Shown here: positions 27,208 to 36,219 of the stretch, piece after piece
Layout of the letters: every line of letters starts with the position of its first letter
Position numbering within the stretch: position 1 is the first letter of the stretch
Assembly: GCA_002310215.1 (NCBI GenBank)
Contig: DBYR01000025.1
Span: 1 to 64,000, forward strand
Source: Bacteroidales bacterium UBA1181
GTDB taxonomy: Bacteria > Bacteroidota > Bacteroidia > Bacteroidales > Paludibacteraceae
Direction: 5' to 3'
DNA length: 64,000 nucleotides
Program-made: the position numbers and the translations under genes
Notes under the pieces: generated by a model
What the model saw: only the letters and a program-made list of their open reading frames with translations
Told to the model about the DNA's origin: nothing
The model's database searches: none

Positions 27208-28209
27208 ATGGAATTACGCAAGCAGTTAATCGTCAATGATATAGAAGCGGAAAACAGTTTTGACTTTCTCCGTTTCTTTTTGGCGCTAATGGTCTTTTTC
27301 GCCCATTACGACGTTATGAGGGGCGTCTCCTTCGTGAATTCGCCGGTATCCGCTCCCGTGGCGGTGAGCGGATTCTTCACCATCAGTGGACTGCTGATTT
27401 ATCGCAGTTACTGTCGCACCACCTCCTTGAAACGATATTTTTTGAAAAGGGCGAAACGAATATTCCCCGCCTATGTGCTGGCGGTTCTTTTAGCAGTACC
27501 CCTCTTCTCCCTTTTTTCCAGTTTGCCGATGTGGGAGTACTTCACCTCCTTCGAGACGCTCCAATACTTGGTGGCGAATCTCACCACGATGAACTTCCTG
27601 CACCCCTCCTTGCCGGGCGTCTTGTCGGGTGAGGCGGTGAATCCCTCCCTATGGACCATTAAGGTGGAACTCTTTCTCTATCTGATGGTGCCGTTGGCTG
27701 CCTGTCTCTATGCGAGGCGTTCCCGGGTTTGGCCGGTGGTGGTTGTTGTGCTGACCTCTCTTCTCGGCACATGGCTGAAGCGGACAGCCGATGACATTGG
27801 TGTGCCCACCTACGACTTGGTAGGGAAGTGGGTGTCGCTTGTCGCCTATTTCATGGCGGGTGCTGCGGCTTACCTCTTTCGGGAAGAGCTGAAACGCTAC
27901 AAGTACATCCTGATCCTTCCCGCCCTATTCATCTTGACGCTGAAAACCAGGGATGTGGAATTCTTCCGTCCTTTCGCGATGGGGGTGGCCATCTATTTCT
28001 TCGCCTTCACTCTTCCCTTCCTGAATAAGTTTGGGAAGATAGGAGACCTCTCCTATGGCATCTATATTTTCCATGGACCGATTGTGAACCTCACCATCTG
28101 TTTGGGGTGGGAGGATGGTCCGCAGACATTCTTCGTCACCCTCTCCCTCGTTTTGTTGGTCGCTTTTCTCTCCTGGCATCTGTTGGAAAGGAAGATCCTG
28201 TCCCGTTGA
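27208..28209 (+). CDS. Acyltransferase 3 family membrane protein
   Basis: A 333-residue integral membrane O-acyltransferase of the type that modifies lipopolysaccharide, capsule or other surface sugars. The family start NSFDFLRFFLALMVFFAHYD holds the catalytic-type histidine. FFTISGLLIY, an RRAxR-like KRAKRIFPAY segment and PSLWTIKVELFLYL follow, with about ten hydrophobic segments overall. The start was chosen from the promoter position. It stands alone between dnaB and the NrdJ homologue, so the acceptor is unknown. Confidence 0.88.
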   Translation: MELRKQLIVNDIEAENSFDFLRFFLALMVFFAHYDVMRGVSFVNSPVSAPVAVSGFFTISGLLIYRSYCRTTSLKRYFLKRAKRIFPAYVLAVLLAVPLFSLFSSLPMWEYFTSFETLQYLVANLTTMNFLHPSLPGVLSGEAVNPSLWTIKVELFLYLMVPLAACLYARRSRVWPVVVVVLTSLLGTWLKRTADDIGVPTYDLVGKWVSLVAYFMAGAAAYLFREELKRYKYILILPALFILTLKTRDVEFFRPFAMGVAIYFFAFTLPFLNKFGKIGDLSYGIYIFHGPIVNLTICLGWEDGPQTFFVTLSLVLLVAFLSWHLLERKILSR

Positions 28210-28582
28210 TCCCTATTTTTTTCTTGAGAAAACATATCACACGTGTTTGCCTTCCCTTGAAATTGGAGAATTGGGTTTGGCAATGAATCGTCTAATGTTG
28301 TCCTGAAAAGAAAATCCACCTGCCGATTTTTGGACGTAAAGTTTTCCAAAACGGACAACTTTTTAAATTGTTGAAAACTTTATTATGTTTATAATTAATA
28401 TGTTAGTGATTAAAAATGGGAAACTTTGCGTGGTTGTTGATAACTCTATGCGCTTCTTTTTTGTGGATTCCATAAAGAGCATTAATATTGCATGGTATTT
28501 ATTGGAAGGAAGGTATTGATGATTGAATTTAGAAGTGTGAGGAAATCGATCCAAGAACGCCAATAGACATTTTTATGAGAAA
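28210..28582 (+). other. 373-base gap with a perfect inverted repeat upstream of the NrdJ homologue
   Basis: AT-rich sequence with no ORF of note. It holds a 10-bp perfect inverted repeat, TAAAGTTTTC (28337-28346) and GAAAACTTTA (28373-28382), around a 26-base spacer that is itself partly self-complementary. I found no cobalamin riboswitch (no GCCACTG box) and no NrdR-box-like palindrome. A weak -7-like AAACTTTG lies at about 28421. Confidence 0.5.
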
Positions 28583-31129
28583 ATGGAGGCTGTAGTTTAT
28601 TCATACGATGAGGCTTATCAATCGTCCCTGGAATACTTCGGGGGTGATAGTTCGGCTGCGCATGTGTGGGTGGACAAATATGCCTTAAGGGATTCTTCCG
28701 GAAATCTTTTGGAGAAGAATCCTGACGATATGCATCGCCGTCTGGCGGGGGAGGTGGCTCGGGTGGAGGCCCAATACCCTAACCCGATGAAACAGAAGGA
28801 GTTGTTCGATTTATTCCAGCATTTTAAATACATCGTGTTGCAGGGAAGTGCCATGTCTGGTATCGGGGATGGTCACAGCATGACGTCCCTTTCTAGCTGC
28901 TATGTGGTTGGTTCGGGGATTCCGGAGGATACATGTGGCGCTGTTTTCAGAATGGATGAGGAGTTGGTGCAGTTGATGCGGCGTGGTGGTGGCGTGGGGC
29001 ATGATTTGTCCCATATCCGTCCCGTGGATTCTTCTTCGGGGGAGAATGCGGATGGTACTTTCGGGCTTATCCTCGCCATGGAGCATTATTCCAGTTCGGC
29101 GAAGGAGGTGATGCGCAATTTACGTCGAGGGGCGTTGTCGCTTAGTTTTTCTGTCAAGCATCCGTCGGTTGAGGCTCTTATGGAGGCAAAAGCACAAGGC
29201 GGTGGGGCGTCTGGCGTCAATTTCGCGGTGAAGGTGGATGACTCATTCATGCGCGCGGTGACCGCAAATGGTCTTTATACGCAGCAATTCCCTGTCGATT
29301 CGAAGGCTCCGGAAGTGAAGAAGGAGGTGGTCGCCAAGGATTTATGGAACAAAATCGTTCGTGGCGCATGGCGGTCGGCTGAGCCAGGTATCCTTTTCTG
29401 GGATACGGTCACCCGTGAGTCGGTGTCGGATTGCTATGCCACGTCGGGCTTTGGAACCGTCTCAACCAGCCCTGTCGGAGATGTCCCTTTGTCTCCGTAC
29501 GATGGGTGCAGGATGTTGGCCTTAAACCTATACTCATACGTGAGGAATCCTTTCCGTCGTGACGCCCAATTCGATTATGAGTTGTTCAAGTCGCACGTGT
29601 TTAAGGCGCAGCGTATTGCGGACGATATTGTCGATTTGGAGTTGGAGCGTGTTGATAATATACTCTCAGGGATAATGTCCGCACCGGGGGATGAAGAGAC
29701 GAAGCGTACGGAACTGGAGCTTTGGCGGAAAATCCGTCAGAAAGCCGCCATGGGTAGACGTACGGGCGTGGGCGCAACCGCTGAGGGCGATATGTTGGCG
29801 GCGATGGGGCTCACTTACGGTACCCCTGAGGCGATCTATTTTTCGGAGCAAGTTCATAAAACATTGGCGGTGGAGGCGTACCGCTCGTCGGTCATGATGG
29901 CCCAGGAGCGTGGCGCTTTCGAGATATACAATGCGGAGTTGGAGTCCGGCAATCCGTTCATCAACAGGTTGAAGGACACAGACGCATCCCTTTATGCGGA
30001 CATGGCGATGTTCGGCAGACGCAACATCGCTTGCTTGACCATTGCGCCGATGGACACCACCAGTCTGATGACGCAGACCTCTTCTGGTGTGGATCCTCTT
30101 TTCGCACCTGCTTGTAAACGGAGACGGAAGGTCGAATCGGGCGACCGTGACGCGCGAGTGGATTATGTGGATGAGGAAGGTAACTCTTTCGAGGAGTTTA
30201 CGGTCATCCATCCTAAATTCCTGACGTGGATGTCGGTGAATGGTTATAGTACGGAGAAGTGTTATACGCAGGCGGAGGTGGAGTCACTTGTGGCGGAATC
30301 GCCCTACAACAAGGCAACCGCCCAGGAGGTGGATTGCTTGGATAAGGTACGCATGCAGGGACGTATCCAGCGTTGGGTGGACCAAGCGGTCAGTGTGACG
30401 GCCAATGTGCCGGAGACCGCGGACGAGGCATTTATTGGAACCCTTTACGAGGAGGCTTGGCGGTCTGGTTGCAAGGGCGTGACGGTTTATCGTGAAGGCT
30501 CCCGATCGGGCTCATGTCTTTCGAGAAAGAGAGACGTGGAGAAACCGAGCGGTGCGGAGAATGCTTTCCTGAAAGCGGGAGAGGCTCGTCCGAGGGAATT
30601 GGAGGCGGATGTGGTCCGTTTCCAGAATAACAAGGAGAAATGGATCGCTTTTGTCGGCTTGATCGGCGGGCGTCCGTATGAGATATTTACGGGTTTGGCG
30701 GATGATGAGGATGGTTTGTTGATCCCTAAGACGGTCAACTCGGGGAAGATTATACGCAATATTGACGAGGATACGGGCATGAGCCGTTATGACTTCCAAT
30801 ATTCGAACAGAAGGGGTTATAAGACGACGATTGAGGGGCTCTCCTATAAGTTTAACCCGGAGTATTGGAACTATGCCAAACTGATTTCCGGAGTGTTGCG
30901 TTATGGTATGCCTATCGACCAGGTTATTAAGTTGGTGGGAGGATTGCAATTAAACAGTGAGACCATCAACAACTGGAAGAATGGTGTGGAGCGTGCGTTG
31001 AAGAAATATATCCCGAACGGGACGGAGGCGAAGGAGTTGGTGTGCGAGAAATGCGGGCAGAAGTCCGTACGCTACCAGGAAGGATGCCTTGTCTGCGCCA
31101 ATTGTGGCTACTCGAAATGTGGTGGCTGA
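28583..31129 (+). CDS. nrdJ: Class II (B12-dependent) ribonucleotide reductase homologue lacking the catalytic motif
   Basis: An 848-residue homologue of Bacteroidales adenosylcobalamin-dependent ribonucleotide reductase, normal in length and alignable throughout. The family motif NPCGE (substrate-binding Asn, thiyl-radical Cys, catalytic Glu) reads SPVGD at residues 296-300, which removes all three catalytic residues. The phosphate-binding APTGTTS reads APMDTTS at 488-494. The outer redox cysteines remain (Cys106 in SLSSCYVV, Cys309 in YDGCRMLA), as does the Cys-rich C-terminal tail (CEKCG to CVCANCGYSKCGG-like). The reading frame is open and well conserved (for example NNKEKWIAF and YKFNPEYWNYAKL), so it is not a decaying pseudogene. 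I infer a pseudoenzyme, perhaps regulatory, with an active reductase elsewhere. The start is the ATG at 28583. Confidence 0.85.
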   Translation: MEAVVYSYDEAYQSSLEYFGGDSSAAHVWVDKYALRDSSGNLLEKNPDDMHRRLAGEVARVEAQYPNPMKQKELFDLFQHFKYIVLQGSAMSGIGDGHSMTSLSSCYVVGSGIPEDTCGAVFRMDEELVQLMRRGGGVGHDLSHIRPVDSSSGENADGTFGLILAMEHYSSSAKEVMRNLRRGALSLSFSVKHPSVEALMEAKAQGGGASGVNFAVKVDDSFMRAVTANGLYTQQFPVDSKAPEVKKEVVAKDLWNKIVRGAWRSAEPGILFWDTVTRESVSDCYATSGFGTVSTSPVGDVPLSPYDGCRMLALNLYSYVRNPFRRDAQFDYELFKSHVFKAQRIADDIVDLELERVDNILSGIMSAPGDEETKRTELELWRKIRQKAAMGRRTGVGATAEGDMLAAMGLTYGTPEAIYFSEQVHKTLAVEAYRSSVMMAQERGAFEIYNAELESGNPFINRLKDTDASLYADMAMFGRRNIACLTIAPMDTTSLMTQTSSGVDPLFAPACKRRRKVESGDRDARVDYVDEEGNSFEEFTVIHPKFLTWMSVNGYSTEKCYTQAEVESLVAESPYNKATAQEVDCLDKVRMQGRIQRWVDQAVSVTANVPETADEAFIGTLYEEAWRSGCKGVTVYREGSRSGSCLSRKRDVEKPSGAENAFLKAGEARPRELEADVVRFQNNKEKWIAFVGLIGGRPYEIFTGLADDEDGLLIPKTVNSGKIIRNIDEDTGMSRYDFQYSNRRGYKTTIEGLSYKFNPEYWNYAKLISGVLRYGMPIDQVIKLVGGLQLNSETINNWKNGVERALKKYIPNGTEAKELVCEKCGQKSVRYQEGCLVCANCGYSKCGG

Positions 31130-31199
31130 TGGATTTTGAAATTCGTTTTTTTATAAAATACTTTGTTTCATAATTAATATGTTTTTTTGATTTGCAGTG

Positions 31200-31233
31200 A
31201 AAGGCCTTCGGAGTGATCCGCGGGCCTTTTTTT
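31200..31233 (+). terminator. Rho-independent terminator of the NrdJ homologue gene
   Basis: AAAGGCC pairs with GGCCTTT, with an inner CGG/CCG extension, followed by seven T. It lies 70 bases after the stop codon. Confidence 0.9.
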
Positions 31234-31282
31234 ATGTTTATGTATAGTGTGCAGTGTATAATGCTGTATAGAATAATGCAAA

Positions 31283-31314
31283 ATGTATAATTGGATGCGA
31301 ACCCAATTATACAT
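31283..31314. repeat. Perfect 12-bp inverted repeat between convergent genes
   Basis: ATGTATAATTGG (31283-31294) and CCAATTATACAT (31303-31314) form a perfect stem with an 8-base loop. There is no T tract on either side. It lies 26 bases beyond the stop codon of the sugar-phosphate transferase gene and may stabilise or end that mRNA. Confidence 0.7.
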
Positions 31315-31339
31315 CACATATCCTTTGGTTGTCGATTGA

Positions 31340-32761
31340 TTAATACGCTTTTTCTTCTCCTTTGACCATGTTGGCCACGGTCTTGAAGATGATTTTGAGA
31401 TCCAGCCAGAAGGTCCAGTTCTCGATGTACCATACATCCTGTTTGATACGGCCCTCCATTTCGGAGAGGTCTTTGGTCTCGCCCCTGAAGCCGGTCACTT
31501 GAGCCCAGCCTGTAATGCCCGGTTTGGCGAAATGTCTAACCATGTACTTGTCTATCAGGTGAGAATATATTTCCGTGTGTTTGAGCATGTGGGGACGAGG
31601 ACCGACGATGGACATGTCGCCGATTAGCACGTTGAGGAACTGAGGGGTCTCGTCCAAGTTCGTTTTCCGCATGAATGCGCCGATTTTGGTGACGCGCGCA
31701 TCCCCCTTAGTGGCTTGTTTCTCGTCCGCATCCTTGTTGACCGTCATGGTTCTGAACTTGATGCAGGTGAACTCCTTGCCCTCCTTGCCAGTCCTTTTTT
31801 GTAGGAAGAAGATTGGTCCTTTCGACGTTGTCTTGATGATAGTGCCTAAGACAATGAATAAAATAGGGAAGACAAAGACGGTGAATATGAGGGAGACGAC
31901 GATATCGAATGCCCGTTTCAGGATTCGGTTCAATCCCGCCTTCAGAGGCTCGTCTCTGAGGGAGATGATAGGGATGGAATCCGCCAATGTGGTGAGGGAC
32001 ACCGACTTGCGGATGAATCGCATGAAGTCGGGCACGATATAGAACCGAATAAGATTGTTTTCCGCGAATCGGAGTATTGGCAACGCCTTACGGTCGTCGC
32101 CGGCCGGTAGCGCGCAGATGATTTCGTCCGCACCATATTCTTCGGCGAACTTTTCCACGTCCGCCAGAGAACCCTTCACAAGGCTTGGGTCCACTTTGTA
32201 GTCCTCCTTCGCCCTATCGTCGAAGAAGCCGATGAATCGGTATCCATACTCCAGGTTGGTGACGGTGGCGTTGTACACCTTTTGGGCGACGCTACCCGCG
32301 CCGAGGATGATCAATTGTCGGTGGTTTCCTCCGTGGATACGGTAACTTTTCAATATGGAACGGGACAATATTCGCCAGCACGAGATGGAAATGAATACGG
32401 CCAACACGTAGAGTATCCAATACCAGTTTGTGAAGATGAAGCTATTGTTGAGTATGCTGGAGACACCGAACAGTATGCCGGCGAATAGGATGGTCGTACG
32501 GAAAACGAGCGCGACGATGTTCTCCGAGTAGACGATGCGTCGGTCGAGGATGATACCTGTGCTAAATAGGCTGATGGCGTATGACATGTTCACCAAGACG
32601 ATGCGGTACTTCAGGTCCGCATAGTTGAGGAGACCGAAGTGATGAGACCGGAATAGGTATACGACGGCGAAGAAGGCGAGATTGAGTAGAAAGAAATCGC
32701 CTACCGCCACAAGTGTCTTGATGGTGCTTGCGTGCTGTTGTTGTAGTTTCTTGTTCTTCAT
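31340..32761 (-). CDS. Polyprenyl-phosphate sugar-1-phosphate transferase (WcaJ type)
   Basis: A 473-residue membrane enzyme that moves a sugar phosphate, probably glucose-1-phosphate, to undecaprenyl phosphate to start exopolysaccharide or capsule synthesis. Four to five hydrophobic segments occupy 15-135. A Rossmann-like CoA-binding domain covers about 145-265 (LIILGAGSVAQKVYN). A further helix near 288-310 precedes the catalytic domain (GPIFFLQKRTGKEGKEFTC, KIGAFMRKTNLDETPQFLNV, MSIVGPRPHM). No other glycan genes are adjacent. It diverges from secA. Confidence 0.92.
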   Translation of the reverse strand: MKNKKLQQQHASTIKTLVAVGDFFLLNLAFFAVVYLFRSHHFGLLNYADLKYRIVLVNMSYAISLFSTGIILDRRIVYSENIVALVFRTTILFAGILFGVSSILNNSFIFTNWYWILYVLAVFISISCWRILSRSILKSYRIHGGNHRQLIILGAGSVAQKVYNATVTNLEYGYRFIGFFDDRAKEDYKVDPSLVKGSLADVEKFAEEYGADEIICALPAGDDRKALPILRFAENNLIRFYIVPDFMRFIRKSVSLTTLADSIPIISLRDEPLKAGLNRILKRAFDIVVSLIFTVFVFPILFIVLGTIIKTTSKGPIFFLQKRTGKEGKEFTCIKFRTMTVNKDADEKQATKGDARVTKIGAFMRKTNLDETPQFLNVLIGDMSIVGPRPHMLKHTEIYSHLIDKYMVRHFAKPGITGWAQVTGFRGETKDLSEMEGRIKQDVWYIENWTFWLDLKIIFKTVANMVKGEEKAY

Positions 32762-32821
32762 TTTTATTCACAAATTGTGAAACCGATGAATAAATGGAAC
32801 TCTCCGTTGCTATTCCGTCTG

Positions 32822-32829
32822 CAAAAGTA
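32822..32829 (-). promoter_or_regulatory. -7 promoter element of the sugar-phosphate transferase gene
   Basis: TACTTTTG on the minus strand matches TAnnTTTG, 61 bases before the start codon. It lies only about 60 bases from the divergent secA -7 element. Confidence 0.5.
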
Positions 32830-32885
32830 CAACAAAAGTTTAAAAACTTTATCATTAAAAAGTGATTGTACACTCTTTTTTTTTC

Positions 32886-32893
32886 TATTTTTG
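32886..32893 (+). promoter_or_regulatory. -7 promoter element of secA
   Basis: TATTTTTG matches TAnnTTTG and lies 28 bases before the ATG at 32921. A TTG at 32866-32868 would give a short 17-base spacer. The position rules out the long N-terminal extension that an open frame from 32777 would allow. Confidence 0.55.
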
Positions 32894-32920
32894 TGCTTTG
32901 ATATACAAAATGGATTTTTT

Positions 32921-35900
32921 ATGGGATTCGGTGATCTTTTATCTAAAATTTTTGGAAATAAGGCTCAGCGCGATATGCGTGAGATTCAGCCTTATGTGGA
33001 TAAAATAAATGGGGTGTATGCCTCTTTGGTGAGTTTGACAAATGATGAGTTGCGTGCGCGGACACAGGCGATCCGCGAAAAAATCAGACAATACGTCGCC
33101 GCTGAAGTGGCGAAAGTAGCCTCACTTCGTGCAGAGGTGGAGGGACAGGAAATCGAGCAGAGGGAAGTGACCTATGCGAAGATTGACGAATTGGATAAGC
33201 AGATCATCGAGAAATATAAACAAGTGTTGGACGAGGTCCTTCCTGAGGTGTTTGCCATTGTGAAGGACACGGCGCGTCGTTTCTCCGAGAACGAGAGCAT
33301 TGTCGTGACGGCTACCGATATGGATCGCGAGCTTGCCGCCACGAAGGATTTCGTTGAAATAGATGGAGACAACGCGATTTACCATAATCACTGGATGGCG
33401 GGCGGAAACGAAGTCACTTGGAACATGGTACACTACGACGTGCAGCTGTTCGGTGGTGTCGTGTTGCATAAAGGTAAGATAGCGGAGATGGCTACGGGTG
33501 AAGGTAAAACCTTGGTGGCCACCTTGCCGGTTTTCCTGAATGCATTGACAGGTTGTGGAGTGCATGTCATCACGGTGAACGACTACCTTTCTAAACGTGA
33601 CTCGGAGTGGATGGGACCTCTGTATCAGTTCCACGGACTCTCTGTGGACTGCATCGACAAGCATCGTCCGAACTCTCCGGAGCGTCGCAAAGCGTATGCG
33701 GCGGATATCACTTTCGGCACGAACAATGAGTTCGGTTTCGATTACTTGCGTGACAACATGGCGAATAATCCAGCCGAATTGGTGCAACGCCAACATAATT
33801 ACGCGATTGTCGACGAGGTCGATTCCGTCCTGATCGACGATGCCCGTACGCCATTGATTATCTCAGGTCCGGTGCCTAAGGGCGACGACCAGCAGTTCGA
33901 ACAACTCTGCCCTCGTATTGAGCAATTGGTGGCGAAGCAGAAGTCGTTGGCGACCAACTACCTGACGGAGGCGAAACGCTTGTTGAAGTCGGAGGATAAG
34001 AAAGACCAGGAGGAAGGTGCGTTGGCGCTCTTCCGTTCTTATAAGGCGTTGCCTAAGAACCAACCTCTCATCAAATTCTTGAGTGAGCAGGGAAATAAGA
34101 CCATCCTGTTGAAGACGGAGGAATTCTACATTGCGGAGCAGAACAAGAACATGCACATCGCTACGGATCCTCTCTACTTCGTCATCGATGAGAAGAACCG
34201 TACCATTGACTTGACGGATAAGGGTATCGAGGCGTTGACGGGTGCGTCGGACGACTCCCAGTTCTTCGTTTTGCCGGATGTGGGTGCCGAATTGGCCGAG
34301 GTGGAGAAATTGGGTCTCTCCCCTGAGGAACTTCAGGCGAAGAAAGACGAGATATTAAGTAACTACTCCATCAAGACGGAGCGTGTGCATACGGTGAACC
34401 AATTGCTGAAAGCTTATACGCTCTTCGACAAAGATCAGGAATATGTGGTGATTGACGGACAGGTGAAGATCGTCGACGAACAGACTGGCCGTATCATGGA
34501 GGGCCGCCGTTATTCAGACGGATTGCACCAAGCCATCGAGGCGAAAGAGAAGGTGAAGGTGGAGGCGGCTACGCAGACATTCGCCACCATCACGTTGCAG
34601 AACTACTTCAGAATGTACAACAAGCTGGCGGGTATGACCGGTACGGCGGAAACGGAGGCTGGTGAGTTCTGGAACATCTATAAATTGGATGTGGTAGTGA
34701 TCCCTACGAATCGTCCGATCGCGAGAATCGATATGGAGGACCGTGTCTATCGTACGAAGAGGGAGAAATATAACGCGGTCATCGAAGAGATCGTTCGTCT
34801 TGTCGAGTCGGGTCGGCCGGTATTGGTGGGTACGACTTCCGTCGAGATCTCCGAGCTCTTGAGCAAGATGTTGACCATGCGTAAAATCGAGCATAATGTG
34901 TTGAACGCCAAGCTGCACCAGAAGGAGGCGGAGATTGTCGCCAAGGCTGGTCAGCGTAGTATCGTGACCATCGCCACGAACATGGCGGGTCGTGGTACCG
35001 ATATCAAGCTTTCCGATGAAGTGAAAGCTGCGGGTGGTTTGGCCATCATCGGTACGGAGCGTCATGAGTCGCGTCGTGTGGACCGCCAGTTGCGTGGTCG
35101 TTCCGGACGTCAAGGAGACCCGGGATCATCCGTGTTCTATGTCTCTCTTGAAGACAACCTGATGCGTCTGTTCGGTTCCGAGAGGATCTCCGGCATTATG
35201 GACAAGTTAGGCTTCAAGGAGGGTGAGATGATCGAGCATAATATGATTTCGAAATCCATCGAGAGAGCCCAGAAGAAGGTGGAGGAGAACCACTTCGGTG
35301 TTCGTAAGCGTTTGTTGGAGTATGACGATGTGATGAACAAGCAAAGGGAGGTGGTATACCGCAGACGTCGTCAGACCTTGTTGGGCGAGCGTTTGGGCGT
35401 TAACACCATGAATATGATCTATGGTGCGGCGACGGCCATAGTGAACAACTCGAAACCGACCTTGTCCTATGACTATTTCTTGGATGAGTCTCTCCGTATA
35501 TTAGCAATAGAAGCGCCTCTCACGTCGGAGGAGTTCAGGAACATGAAGACGGAGGATGTGGTTGAACGTCTCTTTGAGGCAGCCATGGATTCGTTCAAGC
35601 GCAAGATGGACAACATCGCCAATGTGGCGAATCCTGTCATCAAGCGTGTGTATGAGGAACAGGGTGAACATTTCCAGAACATCATCATCCCGATCACAGA
35701 CGGCAAGGTGGTGTACAACATCCCTGTCAACTTGAAGGAAGCTTACGAGACGGAGGGCAAGGCGATCATCAAGTCTTTTGAGCGTGGCGTCATGTTGCAT
35801 AACATCGATGAATATTGGAAACGTCATCTCCGCGAGATGGATGAGTTGCGCAATTCGGTGCAGAACGCAAGTTACGAGCAGAAAGACCCGTTGCTGATTT

Positions 35901-36208
35901 ACAAGCTTGAGTCCTTCAACCTATATGGACGCATGCAGACGGACACGAACTTCAATACGGTTTCTGTCTTGATGCGCGCGCAGATTCCTGTGCAGCAGCG
36001 TGCACCGGAAAACGTGAGGGAGGCTGCCCCAGAGGAGCAGGAGGATAGGTCCCAATACGTGGAGAACCGTTCCGAAGCTCCGGCCCGTGGACCGCAACCT
36101 CCTAGGAGGATAGAGCCGGTACGTGCTGAGCCTCGTGTGGGCAGGAATGATCCATGCCCTTGCGGATCCGGTAAAAAATTCAAGAATTGTCATGGTAGGG
36201 GTCTTTAA
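32921..36208 (+). CDS. secA: Preprotein translocase ATPase SecA
   Basis: A 1095-residue translocation motor, long as is usual in Bacteroidota. It starts MGFGDLLSKIFGNKAQRDM. Walker A is MATGEGKTLVATLP, and the helicase box VDEVDSVLIDDARTPLIISG follows. An insertion of about 60 charged residues (around residues 330-390, KRLLKSEDKKDQEEG) sits in the first nucleotide-binding domain, as in related SecAs. Motif VI-type residues (GRSGRQGDPGSS) are intact. The C-terminal zinc-binding tail GRNDPCPCGSGKKFKNCHG is complete. lgt follows 11 bp later; both genes serve protein export. Confidence 0.97.
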   Translation: MGFGDLLSKIFGNKAQRDMREIQPYVDKINGVYASLVSLTNDELRARTQAIREKIRQYVAAEVAKVASLRAEVEGQEIEQREVTYAKIDELDKQIIEKYKQVLDEVLPEVFAIVKDTARRFSENESIVVTATDMDRELAATKDFVEIDGDNAIYHNHWMAGGNEVTWNMVHYDVQLFGGVVLHKGKIAEMATGEGKTLVATLPVFLNALTGCGVHVITVNDYLSKRDSEWMGPLYQFHGLSVDCIDKHRPNSPERRKAYAADITFGTNNEFGFDYLRDNMANNPAELVQRQHNYAIVDEVDSVLIDDARTPLIISGPVPKGDDQQFEQLCPRIEQLVAKQKSLATNYLTEAKRLLKSEDKKDQEEGALALFRSYKALPKNQPLIKFLSEQGNKTILLKTEEFYIAEQNKNMHIATDPLYFVIDEKNRTIDLTDKGIEALTGASDDSQFFVLPDVGAELAEVEKLGLSPEELQAKKDEILSNYSIKTERVHTVNQLLKAYTLFDKDQEYVVIDGQVKIVDEQTGRIMEGRRYSDGLHQAIEAKEKVKVEAATQTFATITLQNYFRMYNKLAGMTGTAETEAGEFWNIYKLDVVVIPTNRPIARIDMEDRVYRTKREKYNAVIEEIVRLVESGRPVLVGTTSVEISELLSKMLTMRKIEHNVLNAKLHQKEAEIVAKAGQRSIVTIATNMAGRGTDIKLSDEVKAAGGLAIIGTERHESRRVDRQLRGRSGRQGDPGSSVFYVSLEDNLMRLFGSERISGIMDKLGFKEGEMIEHNMISKSIERAQKKVEENHFGVRKRLLEYDDVMNKQREVVYRRRRQTLLGERLGVNTMNMIYGAATAIVNNSKPTLSYDYFLDESLRILAIEAPLTSEEFRNMKTEDVVERLFEAAMDSFKRKMDNIANVANPVIKRVYEEQGEHFQNIIIPITDGKVVYNIPVNLKEAYETEGKAIIKSFERGVMLHNIDEYWKRHLREMDELRNSVQNASYEQKDPLLIYKLESFNLYGRMQTDTNFNTVSVLMRAQIPVQQRAPENVREAAPEEQEDRSQYVENRSEAPARGPQPPRRIEPVRAEPRVGRNDPCPCGSGKKFKNCHGRGL

Positions 36209-36219
36209 TCGTTTCTGAT

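Noticed and set aside
28210..28582. Cobalamin riboswitch before the B12-dependent reductase homologue
   Set aside because: No B12-box-like GCCACTG and no fitting helix arrangement was seen; only an inverted repeat is present.
32777..32920. 48-residue N-terminal extension of SecA from an upstream in-frame GTG
   Set aside because: The encoded residues are unlike any SecA N-terminus, and the predicted secA -7 element (32886-32893) lies inside the extension. The ATG at 32921 gives the normal start.
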